From positions 124,001 through 188,000 of the forward strand of contig CAVTHA010000009.1 of NCBI GenBank assembly GCA_963734435.1: a stretch of DNA of 64,000 nt. Direction: 5' to 3'. The notes under the pieces are model-generated. The model was not told the DNA's origin. It worked only from the letters and a program-made list of their open reading frames with translations, and ran no database searches. This document shows positions 50,487 to 59,200 of the stretch, one piece after another. A program made the translations under genes and the position numbers. The stretch's first letter is position 1; every line of letters begins with the position of its first letter. The stretch is from Bog-756 sp963734435 (GTDB lineage Bacteria; Actinomycetota; Acidimicrobiia; Acidimicrobiales; RAAP-2).

Positions 50487-52018
50487 CCACGGCCGCCACC
50501 GCTGCGCCGGCGCCGAGCGCGTCCTCGGCCAGCGTCGCGTGAGCCTGCCGTGACGGCGGTGCGACGCGGCAGCACGGGAGCATCACGTCCGGTCGATCCC
50601 GATTCGTGGTACTCGTCCTCCACGTTGACCGACCAGATGTCGTGTGTGGCGCCGTAGATGTTCTCAACCGTCAGCATGGCGGTGTACATGGAGTGGTCTT
50701 GGTTGTTGTACTTGTGCATCCCGTTGCGCCCGACGGGATGGATGTTGGGCGCCTCGGCCTCGATCCACTTGCGGATGGTCTCGACGTTCGCCTTGTAGCT
50801 GAAGTCGTAGTACGGGTAAGCCTTCGGGACACGGACCACGTAGCCGCGCTCGACGTCGCCCTCGGCGGCCAGACCGAGCGAGACGAGCTCCTTCGTGCCG
50901 AGCGCGATGAGCTCGTCGTCGGGCGTGTTCCACATGTCGTCGCCCTCGAAGACGAAGTACTCGAGGCCGAGGCAGGTCCGCCCGTCCTTGACCAGGAAAG
51001 GCGACCAGGAGCCGTAGTTCTGGATGCGCCCGACCTCGACGTCGGTGGCGTGGATGTAGATCCAGTTGTCGGGGAAGCTGCGCGACTTGGGCACGATGAG
51101 GGCGACGATCAGGTAGTCGCGGTAGTGGAGATCGTCGGCCGCCGCGACGACCTCTTCCGGCGGGGGTGGCATGATCGTGTGCACCAACTCGCGCATGGGC
51201 ATCGTCGAGATCACGTGCGAGACCGGCCGGGTGTGCGTCTCGCCGTCCTGCGTGTATGTCACTGAGGTCGCGCGGCCGCCCTCGACGATGACTCCGGTCA
51301 GCCGCGCCCCCATCTTCACCGTCCCCCCGGCCGCCTTTACCTTCTTCGCGCAGACCTCCCACATCATGCCGGGGCCGAACTTGGGGTACTGGAACTCCTC
51401 GATCAGCGTCGTAATCTTGGTCTGGCCGTGCTTGGGGAGGATGGCGTTCAGCACGGCCTTGCGCAGATCGAGGTTCTTGACGCGCTGCGCCGCCCAGTCG
51501 GCTGGCATGTCCGAGACCGGCACGCCCCAGACCTTCTCGGTGTACGTCTTGAAGAAGGTCCGGTACAGCCGCCAGCCGAACCGCTTCACCAGCCAGTTCT
51601 CGTAGTTGGACTCGTCTCGCGGGGGACGGATGCGAGCCCAGACGTAAGAGAGCCCGCACAGGATCGCCTCCCCCAGGCCGAGGTTGCGCAACGCATTGAC
51701 TGGCTTGAGAGGGTAATCGTAGAACTTGCCCCGGTAGTAAATGCGGCTCATGCGGGGCCGGACCATGAAGTCGCCCTCTGGCAGGATCTCGTGCCAGAGG
51801 GCCTCGACCTCGGGCACCTTGGTGAAGAACCGGTGTCCGCCCAGGTCGAAACGCCAACCGTCCCGCACGACCGTGCGCGAGATGCCGCCAACCTGGTCGT
51901 CTGACTCGAGGACGACCGGGCGCTCCCCTTGTTCGGTGAGCAGGTAGGCCGCAGTCAGGCCGCCGGGGCCCGCGCCGGCGATGACGACGGGTGCTTCATC
52001 GCGTACTGCCACGAGCAA
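50483..52018 (-). CDS. UDP-galactopyranose-mutase-like FAD-dependent oxidoreductase
   Basis: A 509-511 residue flavoprotein. The dinucleotide-binding motif VVIAGAGPGGLTAAYLL is at the N-terminus, followed by VGGISRTV and FDLGGHRFFTKVPE, as in UDP-galactopyranose mutases and related amine-oxidase-fold enzymes. The core ends near IWSVNVEDEYHESG. The last 35 residues are arginine/glycine-rich and not part of the family. It probably acts on a nucleotide sugar for the cell envelope, though other flavoprotein roles are possible. TTG 52018 opens the frame, but GTG 52012 nine bases after a TAACCT box (52022-52027) is the more likely start. Confidence 0.85.
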   Translation of the reverse strand: MLVAVRDEAPVVIAGAGPGGLTAAYLLTEQGERPVVLESDDQVGGISRTVVRDGWRFDLGGHRFFTKVPEVEALWHEILPEGDFMVRPRMSRIYYRGKFYDYPLKPVNALRNLGLGEAILCGLSYVWARIRPPRDESNYENWLVKRFGWRLYRTFFKTYTEKVWGVPVSDMPADWAAQRVKNLDLRKAVLNAILPKHGQTKITTLIEEFQYPKFGPGMMWEVCAKKVKAAGGTVKMGARLTGVIVEGGRATSVTYTQDGETHTRPVSHVISTMPMRELVHTIMPPPPEEVVAAADDLHYRDYLIVALIVPKSRSFPDNWIYIHATDVEVGRIQNYGSWSPFLVKDGRTCLGLEYFVFEGDDMWNTPDDELIALGTKELVSLGLAAEGDVERGYVVRVPKAYPYYDFSYKANVETIRKWIEAEAPNIHPVGRNGMHKYNNQDHSMYTAMLTVENIYGATHDIWSVNVEDEYHESGSTGRDAPVLPRRTAVTAGSRDAGRGRARRRRSGGGRG

Positions 52019-52062
52019 GGCAGGTTAGTGGACCCCCGCCCGGGTTCGTGGAGGGCGCAGTG

Positions 52063-52146
52063 TGTCGGAGGGGGGACTTGAACCCCCACGCCCTTGCGGG
52101 CACTAGCCCCTCAAGCTAGCGCGTCTGCCTATTCCGCCACTCCGAC
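52063..52146 (-). tRNA. tRNA-Leu (anticodon GAG)
   Basis: On the minus strand the acceptor stem is GTCGGAG (5', from 52146) paired with CTCCGAC (3', to 52064). The anticodon stem CTAGC/GCTAG encloses the loop TTGAGGG, giving anticodon GAG, which reads CTC and CTT. A long variable arm (TGCCCGCAAGGGC) marks a class II tRNA. The T arm is GGGGG-TTCAAGT-CCCCC. CCA is not encoded. Confidence 0.95.
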
Positions 52147-52219
52147 GAGTGACTCCGACTCCGTTGTCGGGGCGATGGCATGGTAGCGCGCCAGGATCCA
52201 AGCCGAAGTCACACCGGCG

Positions 52220-54010
52220 TCAGTTCTGGTGGCCGGGTGGGCCGGGTTTCAGCGTCTGCCAGGTGGAGAGATTCCACAGGATGCCGTCCGTACTCGCGTT
52301 GTACTGCACGTTGGCGAGCTGTACTCCGTTGGCCACCAGCGCCGGCTCACCAAACAGCGGCAGGGCCACCATCTGAGTCCACAACTGGTCATCAATCTGT
52401 CCGTAGAGGGCCTGGCCGGTCGTCGGGTTGAGGGCCCCGGCCGCCTCGATGAACAGCTGGTCGACCGTCGGATCGTCGTAGTTGCTCCAGTCCTCGGATC
52501 CGGACGTGCCGGTGGCCCCCACCGTGCCGGAATACCAGTTGGCGGTGGACGTCTTGTACGGGCTGGCCGTGCGGGTGACGAGAGCGATGTCGTAATCGTC
52601 GGCGGCCGCCGCCCGGGCCAGGCCTTCGGGCCCGTCGACCGGCACGGTGTCCACCGCGATACCGGCTGCCCGCAACTGGGCGCTGAGCTCCGACCCCGCG
52701 TCAGCCGTCCACGGATCGCCGGTCTCGACGGCCAACCGCACCGTGAGCTGGACGCCACTGGCGTCGACGTACTTGCCGGCCGCATCCTCGTGGTAGCCGA
52801 CGCTCCTGAGTAGGCGGTCCGTAGCCCCGAGGTCCCGAACGTCGTACCCACTGGACACCGTGGAGGGGTTGTAACTCGATTGGGAGGCCACGGCCAGGTG
52901 GTCTTCGTTGATCACCAGGTCAGGATCGATCGGGCCGAAGATCCGGTCGAGGAGGTCGCTTCGATTGATGGCATGGGCGATCGCCTGGCGCGTTGCCAGC
53001 CTGGACGTGGTCGGTGCTGTGATGTTGAACTCCAGGTCGAGCAAGGTGAGGGACGGTTTGATCTCGCTCTGGGTGTTCGGCATCGATGTGACCTGGTTGA
53101 CCGAAGCGAGGTCGAAGGACCACGGCTGCACCACGGTCCGGTTGCCGGCGGCCAAGGCGCCGCTCCAAGCCGCCTGGTTCGGGGCGACGTTCACCACCAC
53201 CCGGCCGATCGCAGCCGGTGTCCCCCACCATCTGGGATTGCGAACCAGCAGCACGTGCCCATCAGGAGACACCGACTGCAAGACGTAAGGACCGGCCGAG
53301 AGATCGACAGACGGAGTGAAGGTGTCGAACCCGTGGTTCCATCCCACCCGGCGGGCGATATGCGCCGGCACCATGTGGTCGAACATCACCCGCCAGTCGG
53401 TGAACGGCGTCGAGAACGTGACGGTCGCCGTCTTCCCGTCGCGGCTTGGAGTGATCGAGCTGACGTCCCGGTACCCGAGGGTCGAGGCGGTCTGGTCGGG
53501 CTGCCCGTCGACATCCACGCCGTTTCCACGCTGCGACTGCCACGCGTATATGAAGTCGTCGGCACTGACCGGCACGCCATCGGACCAGACTGCCCGCGGG
53601 TTGATGGTGTACTGGATGACCAGGGGCGACGTCGAGATGGCCTCGACACTGAGCAGCAGGTCGCTGTTGACCAGGGGAACGAGCTTCGGGCTGATGTTGT
53701 AGGCGCTCGGCAGGACCGGTGCCATCAAGGTCGGGGTCGAGGAGGCGGCACCCGCCGCCGTGTTGGGGTTGAACCCCGACCAGGCCCGGTCCATCTCGAC
53801 GGTCGCCTGTCCTCCGGTGGCCGCCACCAGTACTGAGTTATGGGGCTGGTCGACCTGGCTGATGCGGTTGGACCCGAGGTGATCGATGATGGCCACCAAT
53901 CCGATGATCACGATGATGACCAGGGGCAGCGTCCACCGGGCGCCGTACCCGCGCCACAACGAACCGAAGCGTTGCCGGCGCTCGACTGGCTCGGCGCCGG
54001 TCGAGCTCAC
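52220..54010 (-). CDS. Oligopeptide-type ABC transporter substrate-binding protein
   Basis: A 596-residue extracytoplasmic solute-binding protein of family 5 (DppA/OppA type). A signal-anchor-like segment (WTLPLVIIVIIGLVAIIDH) lies at residues 27-45; no lipobox is seen. Family landmarks are VWSDGVPVSADDFIYAWQSQ, the repeat-like mid region, TRQAIAHAINRSDLL and ADDYDIALVTRTASPY. It probably binds peptides or similar ligands. No permease or ATPase gene is adjacent. Its GTG start overlaps the secG stop (GTGA, 54007-54010), so it is translationally coupled to a Sec translocase subunit, an unusual pairing. Confidence 0.88.
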   Translation of the reverse strand: MSSTGAEPVERRQRFGSLWRGYGARWTLPLVIIVIIGLVAIIDHLGSNRISQVDQPHNSVLVAATGGQATVEMDRAWSGFNPNTAAGAASSTPTLMAPVLPSAYNISPKLVPLVNSDLLLSVEAISTSPLVIQYTINPRAVWSDGVPVSADDFIYAWQSQRGNGVDVDGQPDQTASTLGYRDVSSITPSRDGKTATVTFSTPFTDWRVMFDHMVPAHIARRVGWNHGFDTFTPSVDLSAGPYVLQSVSPDGHVLLVRNPRWWGTPAAIGRVVVNVAPNQAAWSGALAAGNRTVVQPWSFDLASVNQVTSMPNTQSEIKPSLTLLDLEFNITAPTTSRLATRQAIAHAINRSDLLDRIFGPIDPDLVINEDHLAVASQSSYNPSTVSSGYDVRDLGATDRLLRSVGYHEDAAGKYVDASGVQLTVRLAVETGDPWTADAGSELSAQLRAAGIAVDTVPVDGPEGLARAAAADDYDIALVTRTASPYKTSTANWYSGTVGATGTSGSEDWSNYDDPTVDQLFIEAAGALNPTTGQALYGQIDDQLWTQMVALPLFGEPALVANGVQLANVQYNASTDGILWNLSTWQTLKPGPPGHQN

Positions 54011-54237
54011 TGCAGACGCAGGATGAGGATGAGATTGGTGAAGGCGAAGATCACGGCCACGGTGACCGTGATCCGGTCCAGATTCTTCTCGACCACGGTG
54101 GACCCGGCCGCCGCCGACCCGACCGATCCGCCGAACATATCGGAGAGACCGCCCCCCTTCCCGCTGTGCATGAGGATGAGGAAGATCAGGGCCAGGCTGG
54201 TCAGCACCTGCAGCACGACAATGATGGCGGTCAGCAC
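54007..54237 (-). CDS. secG: Preprotein translocase subunit SecG
   Basis: A 76-residue, two-helix membrane protein. LQVLTSLALIFLILMHSGKG followed by GGLSDMFGG is the SecG signature. The second helix is TVTVAVIFAFTNLILIL. It assists SecYE in protein export. GTG 54237 starts the frame. The position after gap-pgk-tpiA matches the conserved actinobacterial order. Confidence 0.95.
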   Translation of the reverse strand: MLTAIIVVLQVLTSLALIFLILMHSGKGGGLSDMFGGSVGSAAAGSTVVEKNLDRITVTVAVIFAFTNLILILRLQ

Positions 54238-54283
54238 GCGATCTTCCTCCTAGGGCTCACGACCGGTGGAGACGCTACCAAAC

Positions 54284-55081
54284 TCACCTCGTGGCCAGGG
54301 TGGCGGCCCGGATGATGCCAGCGAAGACGGCGGCGTCGAGGCTGGCCCCCCCGACCAGCGCACCGTCCACATCGGGGCATCTCATGATGGCCTCGGTGTT
54401 CTCCTCCTGCACCGATCCGCCGTACTGGATTCGCACCCGGCTGGCCACCTCTGCGCCGGAACAGCCGGCTACCACCTCTCGGATCCAGCGGCAGGCGTCC
54501 TCGGCGTCGTCGGGAGTGGCTGCCTGCCCGGTCCCGATGGCCCACACCGGCTCGTAGGCGATCACCATGCCCGCCACCGCCTCGGCCGCCAGCGGACCGA
54601 TGGCCGTCCCCACCTGTTCGGCGAGCCGATCGTTGGTCAGTCCCATCTCGCGCTCGTCCTCGGTCTCCCCCACACAGCAGATCGGCGTCATGCCGTTGCG
54701 CAGCACCGCCTTGAGCTTGGTCAGGACCAACTCGTCGGTCTCGCCGAAGAGGCGGCGGCGCTCGGAGTGTCCGACGATCACGTACTCGACGTGCAGCTTG
54801 GCCAGCATCAGGGCGCTCACCTCACCGGTGAATGCGCCTGAGTCCTCGACTGCGCAGTTCTGGGCGCCGAGGGCCACGGGGATCTGCTCCGGTTCCACCA
54901 CCGACTGGACCGTACGGATGGCGGTGAACGCAGGATGCACCGACACGTCGACGGCGGCGACGTCCGATGCCTGCAGCCGAAGACCGAGATCACGGACGGC
55001 GTGGAGGGCCTCGTGGTGATCGAGGTTCATCTTCCAATTGGCGCTGATGAGCGGTCTGCGACCACCCCCGGCGTCAGTCAC
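54284..55081 (-). CDS. tpiA: Triosephosphate isomerase
   Basis: Interconverts dihydroxyacetone phosphate and glyceraldehyde 3-phosphate in glycolysis. The 265-residue protein has RRPLISANWKMN at the N-terminus (catalytic Asn and Lys), EYVIVGHSERR with the catalytic His, AYEPVWAIGTG with the catalytic Glu, and IQYGGSVQ plus DGALVGGASLD for phosphate binding. GTG 55079-55081 starts the gene and overlaps the pgk stop by eight bases, so the two are translationally coupled. The longer open frame upstream is a pgk shadow. Confidence 0.97.
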   Translation of the reverse strand: MTDAGGGRRPLISANWKMNLDHHEALHAVRDLGLRLQASDVAAVDVSVHPAFTAIRTVQSVVEPEQIPVALGAQNCAVEDSGAFTGEVSALMLAKLHVEYVIVGHSERRRLFGETDELVLTKLKAVLRNGMTPICCVGETEDEREMGLTNDRLAEQVGTAIGPLAAEAVAGMVIAYEPVWAIGTGQAATPDDAEDACRWIREVVAGCSGAEVASRVRIQYGGSVQEENTEAIMRCPDVDGALVGGASLDAAVFAGIIRAATLATR

Positions 55082-56309
55082 CGCCGGTGGCGTTCCGCGG
55101 CACGGCTCGGCTCGAGGCCGGGGCGTTGGGCGCACCCCGCAGGGCGGCCAGCCCCGGCAGGTCGCCGTGCTCGAGCAGCTCGAGGGCGGCTCCGCCACCG
55201 GTGGACACGAAGTCGATCCGGTCGCTGATGCCGAGCTCGTCGACGGCCGCGGCGCTGTCCCCCCCGCCCACGACGGTGTAACCGGGACTTTCGGCCACGG
55301 CCCGAGCCACGCCGGCGGTCCCGGCACAGAACCGGGTGTCCTCGTACACGCCCATCGGTCCGTTCCACAGGACGGTCCCGGCCGCCCGGATCTCGTCACC
55401 GTAGAGCTTGACCGTGCTCGGGCCGATGTCGAGTCCCTGCCAACCCTCAGGGATGTCGTCACCGAGCGTCCGCACCTCGCCGTCGGTGCAGTCACAGCCG
55501 AAGGGCGCACCCGGTTCGAGGGCGACGATGTCCGTCGGGAGCAGGATGGACCTCCCGGTCTGGAGCAGCTCGGCGCATTCGTCGAGGTACTCGTGATCCA
55601 CCATCGACGCGCCGACGTCATGCCCGGCGGCGGCGAGGAAGGTGAAGGCCATCCCGCCCCCGACCACTAGGACATCGACTCTGTCCAGGAGGGAGCGGAG
55701 CACCCCCAGCTTGTCGGCCACCTTGCCTCCGCCCACCACGGCCACGAACGGGCGGGCGGGTGAGCCGAGCAACCGGCCGAGGCCGTCGATCTCACGTTGG
55801 AGCAGGAATCCGGCCGCGCTCGGCAGCCGGGCGGGAGGGCCTACCACCGAGGCGTGACGACGGTGGGATACGCCGAAGGCGTCGTTCACGTAGGCATCGT
55901 GACCGTTGACTAGCTTGTCGATGAAGTGAGGGTCGTTCGCCACTTCGCCGGGATCGAAGCGGAGGTTCTCGCCCAGCTCCACCTGGGGCGCCAGCCGAGC
56001 CAGCTCCTCGCGCACCGGTCCGAGCTCCCACTGCGGCTCGGGTGCCCCGGACGGCCGGCCGAGGTGGGTGCAGGCGGTGACCCTGGCCCCCCGGGCCGAC
56101 AGGTACTGGAGGGTCGGGAGCGAGGCTCGGATACGGAAGTCGTCGGTGATGACGGCCGGCCCCTCCGAGGGCACCCGAAGCGGGACATTGAGGTCGACCC
56201 GAACCAGCACGCTGGCGCCGGCCAGGTCGGGCAGGTCATGGAGCAACGGCAAGCCGTCCCGGAGAGGATTGTCTTGGTCTGCTCGCAACCCGGTGCTCCC
56301 CTCGCTCAT
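55074..56309 (-). CDS. pgk: Phosphoglycerate kinase
   Basis: Transfers phosphate from 1,3-bisphosphoglycerate to ADP. The 411-residue protein shows VLVRVDLNVPL, THLGRPSG, ENLRFDPGE, YVNDAFGVSHRRHAS (substrate-binding), the hinge GGGKVADKLGVL and the C-terminal nucleotide-binding VLWNGPMGVYED and STGGGAALELLE. About 20 extra residues precede the usual start and 20 follow the end (PASSRAVPRNATGGD). It lies 20 bases after gap and overlaps tpiA, all in one glycolytic operon. Confidence 0.97.
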   Translation of the reverse strand: MSEGSTGLRADQDNPLRDGLPLLHDLPDLAGASVLVRVDLNVPLRVPSEGPAVITDDFRIRASLPTLQYLSARGARVTACTHLGRPSGAPEPQWELGPVREELARLAPQVELGENLRFDPGEVANDPHFIDKLVNGHDAYVNDAFGVSHRRHASVVGPPARLPSAAGFLLQREIDGLGRLLGSPARPFVAVVGGGKVADKLGVLRSLLDRVDVLVVGGGMAFTFLAAAGHDVGASMVDHEYLDECAELLQTGRSILLPTDIVALEPGAPFGCDCTDGEVRTLGDDIPEGWQGLDIGPSTVKLYGDEIRAAGTVLWNGPMGVYEDTRFCAGTAGVARAVAESPGYTVVGGGDSAAAVDELGISDRIDFVSTGGGAALELLEHGDLPGLAALRGAPNAPASSRAVPRNATGGD

Positions 56310-56329
56310 CCCTCAGCCCAACCGGCGGC

Positions 56330-57355
56330 TCAGGGCCGGGCCCCACCGACGATCAACGACAGATCGACCAGGCGGTTGGCATAGCCCCATTCGTTGTCGT
56401 ACCAACCCTGCACCTTGACCAAGGTGATGCCCGACGCTGAAGGCATGACCATGGTCAGGCCGGCGTCGAACGTGCACGAGGCCGGGCTGCCGACGACGTC
56501 GGAGGAGACGATGGGGTCCTCGGTGTACTCCAGAACCCTCGACAGCGGACCTGAGGCTGCCGCCTCGGCGAACGCCGCATTGACCTCCTCGACGGTCACC
56601 GACCCGGGAACCACGGCGGTGAAGTCGGTGATCGAACCGTCCGACACCGGCACCCGCAGGGCCGCTCCGTCCAGCCGGCCCTTCATCGACGGCAGCACGA
56701 GCCCGGTCGCCCGGGCGGCCCCACTCGAGGCGGGCACGATGTTCACAGCCGCGGCCCGGGCCCGCCGCAGGTCCTTGTGGGGCAGGTCGAGCAAGTTCTG
56801 GTCGTTGGTGTAGGCGTGCACGGTGGTCATCAGCCCGCTCTCGATGGCGAAGGCGTCGTCCAGCACCTTGACCATGAGAACGAAGCAGTTGGTGGTGCAG
56901 GAGGCGTTGGAGACCACGAAATCCTTGGCCGGGTCGAATTCCGAGTCGTTGACGCCGACCACGAAGGTGGCATCGACGTCAGTGGCCGGGGCGGAGACGA
57001 TGACGCGGGTGGCGCCGGCCTCGATGTGTGTGCCGGCCGATGCACGGGTGGTGAACAGGCCGGTGGACTCGATGACCACGTCCACCCCGAGCTTGTCCCA
57101 AGGCAGGACCTTCGGATCCCGCTCGGCCAGTACGGTGATCGTCCCGGTGTCGAGGACGATCGAGCCGTCAGCGACCTTCACCTCGCTGTCCAACCGGCTG
57201 TGGGTGGAGTCGTAGCGCAGGAGATGGGCCAGGGTCTCGGCCGACGTCAGGTCGTTGACCGCCACCACCTCGACGTCCGCCCCCAGAGACCGGGCGGCCC
57301 GCAGGTAATTGCGACCGATGCGTCCGAAACCGTTGATGCCGATCCGTACGCTCAT
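56330..57355 (-). CDS. gap: Glyceraldehyde-3-phosphate dehydrogenase
   Basis: Oxidises glyceraldehyde 3-phosphate with NAD. The 341-residue protein has the nucleotide-binding VRIGINGFGRIGRNYLR, the catalytic cysteine in SNASCTTNC, TVHAYTNDQNLLD and the C-terminal WYDNEWGYANRLVDL. ATG 57355 is preceded by a strong AGGAGGGGA ribosome binding site. It is the first gene of the gap-pgk-tpiA-secG run. A gap of about 110 bases separates it from yvcK, the position where whiA is normally found. Confidence 0.98.
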   Translation of the reverse strand: MSVRIGINGFGRIGRNYLRAARSLGADVEVVAVNDLTSAETLAHLLRYDSTHSRLDSEVKVADGSIVLDTGTITVLAERDPKVLPWDKLGVDVVIESTGLFTTRASAGTHIEAGATRVIVSAPATDVDATFVVGVNDSEFDPAKDFVVSNASCTTNCFVLMVKVLDDAFAIESGLMTTVHAYTNDQNLLDLPHKDLRRARAAAVNIVPASSGAARATGLVLPSMKGRLDGAALRVPVSDGSITDFTAVVPGSVTVEEVNAAFAEAAASGPLSRVLEYTEDPIVSSDVVGSPASCTFDAGLTMVMPSASGITLVKVQGWYDNEWGYANRLVDLSLIVGGARP

Positions 57356-57467
57356 TCCCCTCCTGCCTCACCTTTCGCTATTCGGGGGTTTCCACCCCTC
57401 GCCGCTCGGGCGTTCCCGCCCCCTCACCGCAGTCGACCACGCTAGGGCATCCTCTTCGTTCCGGCCG

Positions 57468-58355
57468 TCATCCGAGCAGATCCGACAGGGCCGACGCCAG
57501 TTTGACCGGGTCGTGGGCCAGACCGTTGGGGCGGGCCAGGCTGCATTCCACCACCGGGACAGCTGGCTTCCCGACCGTCATCCCGGCCGGGTCAGATAGG
57601 ACGACATCGACAGCGATACCGTGCTCGACCAGGGCTTCTATGTGCATGGCGACGTCGAACCCCTCGGTTTCGGGCACCTCTGGGCGGAGGTTGCAGACGT
57701 AGACCTTGCGGGCCCCCGACCGGTTGACCGCCTCGCGGATGTCGGGCACGGCGATGGCCGCCAGCACGCTGGTGAACAGGGACCCCGGACCCATGATGAT
57801 CTGGTCGGCCTGCTCGAGGGCGGCCACCGCCTGCGGCGGGGCCTCGGGGTCGGAGGGGACCAAGGAGACCCGGCGAATGTTGTCGGTCGACATCACGGCC
57901 ACCTGCCCGGCCACGTTCCCCCCGTCCGCCTCGGCCTTCAGGACTACCGGGTCGGTGCTGGCCGGGAGCACCCGCCCCTGTACGCCGAGCAGGCGGCAGG
58001 CCTCGTCCAGGGCGGCCACCGGGTCTCCGGTCACTTCGAGGAGGCCGGCCAGGATCAGGTTGCCCAGCGCGTGGCCGGCCAGCTCCTCTTCGGTGAAGCG
58101 GTAGTCGAAGGTGGCGGCCAGCAGTGAATCAGGTTCCGCCATGGCCACCAGGCACATGCGGAGGTCACCAGGCGAGATGATCGGGAGCAGCCGGCGCAGC
58201 CGTCCCGACGACCCGCCGTCGTCGGCCACCGATACCACCGCCGTCACGGCCGAGGCGTAGCGGCGGACAGCGCGGAGCGTGGCCGCCAGGCCGTGGCCAC
58301 CTCCCACGGCGACCACCTTCGCCTTCCCCGTGGCGGCGGTCTCCGGTCGGCTCAA
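57468..58355 (-). CDS. yvcK: Gluconeogenesis factor YvcK-like protein (CofD fold)
   Basis: A 295-residue protein of the CofD/YvcK family, which in Bacillus and mycobacteria binds UDP-GlcNAc and controls peptidoglycan precursor and carbon metabolism. Signature stretches are VVAVGGGHGLAATLRAVRRY, SVADDGGSSGRLR, and IIMGPGSLFTSVLA. TTG 58355 starts the gene and overlaps the rapZ stop (TTGA), indicating coupling. Start-codon choice rests on this overlap alone. Confidence 0.92.
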   Translation of the reverse strand: MSRPETAATGKAKVVAVGGGHGLAATLRAVRRYASAVTAVVSVADDGGSSGRLRRLLPIISPGDLRMCLVAMAEPDSLLAATFDYRFTEEELAGHALGNLILAGLLEVTGDPVAALDEACRLLGVQGRVLPASTDPVVLKAEADGGNVAGQVAVMSTDNIRRVSLVPSDPEAPPQAVAALEQADQIIMGPGSLFTSVLAAIAVPDIREAVNRSGARKVYVCNLRPEVPETEGFDVAMHIEALVEHGIAVDVVLSDPAGMTVGKPAVPVVECSLARPNGLAHDPVKLASALSDLLG

Positions 58356-59200
58356 CGCTCGACGTCCCGATGGAAGACAGTCGTGGGCAGGCCCCTTCCG
58401 TCGAGCCGGCGGGCCAGCTCCTCGGCCAGGACGACCGATCGGTGGCGACCGCCGGTACAGCCCATGGCCACCGTCAGGTAGGACTTGCCCTCACGGATGT
58501 AGGCGGGGATGAGCATGGTGAGCAGATCGTCCAGCTTGTCGAGGAAGGCGGCGGTCTCGGGTCGGTCGAGGACGAACTTCCGCACCGGCTCCTCGAGCCC
58601 GCTGTGGCTCCGCAGTGCCTCGTCCCAGTAAGGATTGGGCAGGAAACGGCAGTCGAACATGAGGTCGACATCCAGCGGCACGCCGTGCTTGAAGCCGAAG
58701 GACACGATGGAGGTCCGCATGGCCGTGCCGGGTTCCTCTCCTCCGAACACTTCCATCAGGCGGGACCGGAGCTGGTTGGTGTTGAGGTCTCCCGTGTCGA
58801 TTACCAGGTCGGCGGAGTCGCGCAGCCCACTCAACAGGTGTCGCTCTTCGGCGATGGAGTCGGCGACACCGCCTCCCTGGGGATGGCGACGACGCGTACC
58901 CTCGAACCGTCTGATGAGGACGTCGTCTGGGGCGTCGAGGAACAGGATCCGCACCCGGTGCCGTCCAGCCACCAACGTGTCCACGGCCGCCAGCACGTCA
59001 TCGTGATCGCCACCACTGCGGCCCACCACGAACGCCACCCGCTCCATCTCCGAGCCCGTGCCGTCGACCAGCTCGGAGACCTTGGAGATCAGGCTGGAGG
59101 GCATGTTGTCGATCACGAACCACCCCAGGTCCTCGAGCGCGGCAGCCGCCGTCGAGCGGCCGGCACCGGACATGCCCGTCACCACCAGGTACTCGCTCAC
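58352..59200 (-). CDS. rapZ: RapZ-like nucleotide-binding protein (YvcJ family)
   Basis: A 282-residue P-loop protein: the Walker A-like VVTGMSGAGRSTAAAALED near residue 8, Walker B-like LFLDAPDDVLIRRF, and the C-terminal CRFLPNPYWDEALR and GCTGGRHRSV. In E. coli RapZ steers small RNAs that control glucosamine-6-phosphate synthase; in actinobacteria the role is less clear. GTG 59200 overlaps the uvrC stop (GTGA). The uvrC-rapZ-yvcK order is conserved. Confidence 0.95.
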   Translation of the reverse strand: MSEYLVVTGMSGAGRSTAAAALEDLGWFVIDNMPSSLISKVSELVDGTGSEMERVAFVVGRSGGDHDDVLAAVDTLVAGRHRVRILFLDAPDDVLIRRFEGTRRRHPQGGGVADSIAEERHLLSGLRDSADLVIDTGDLNTNQLRSRLMEVFGGEEPGTAMRTSIVSFGFKHGVPLDVDLMFDCRFLPNPYWDEALRSHSGLEEPVRKFVLDRPETAAFLDKLDDLLTMLIPAYIREGKSYLTVAMGCTGGRHRSVVLAEELARRLDGRGLPTTVFHRDVER

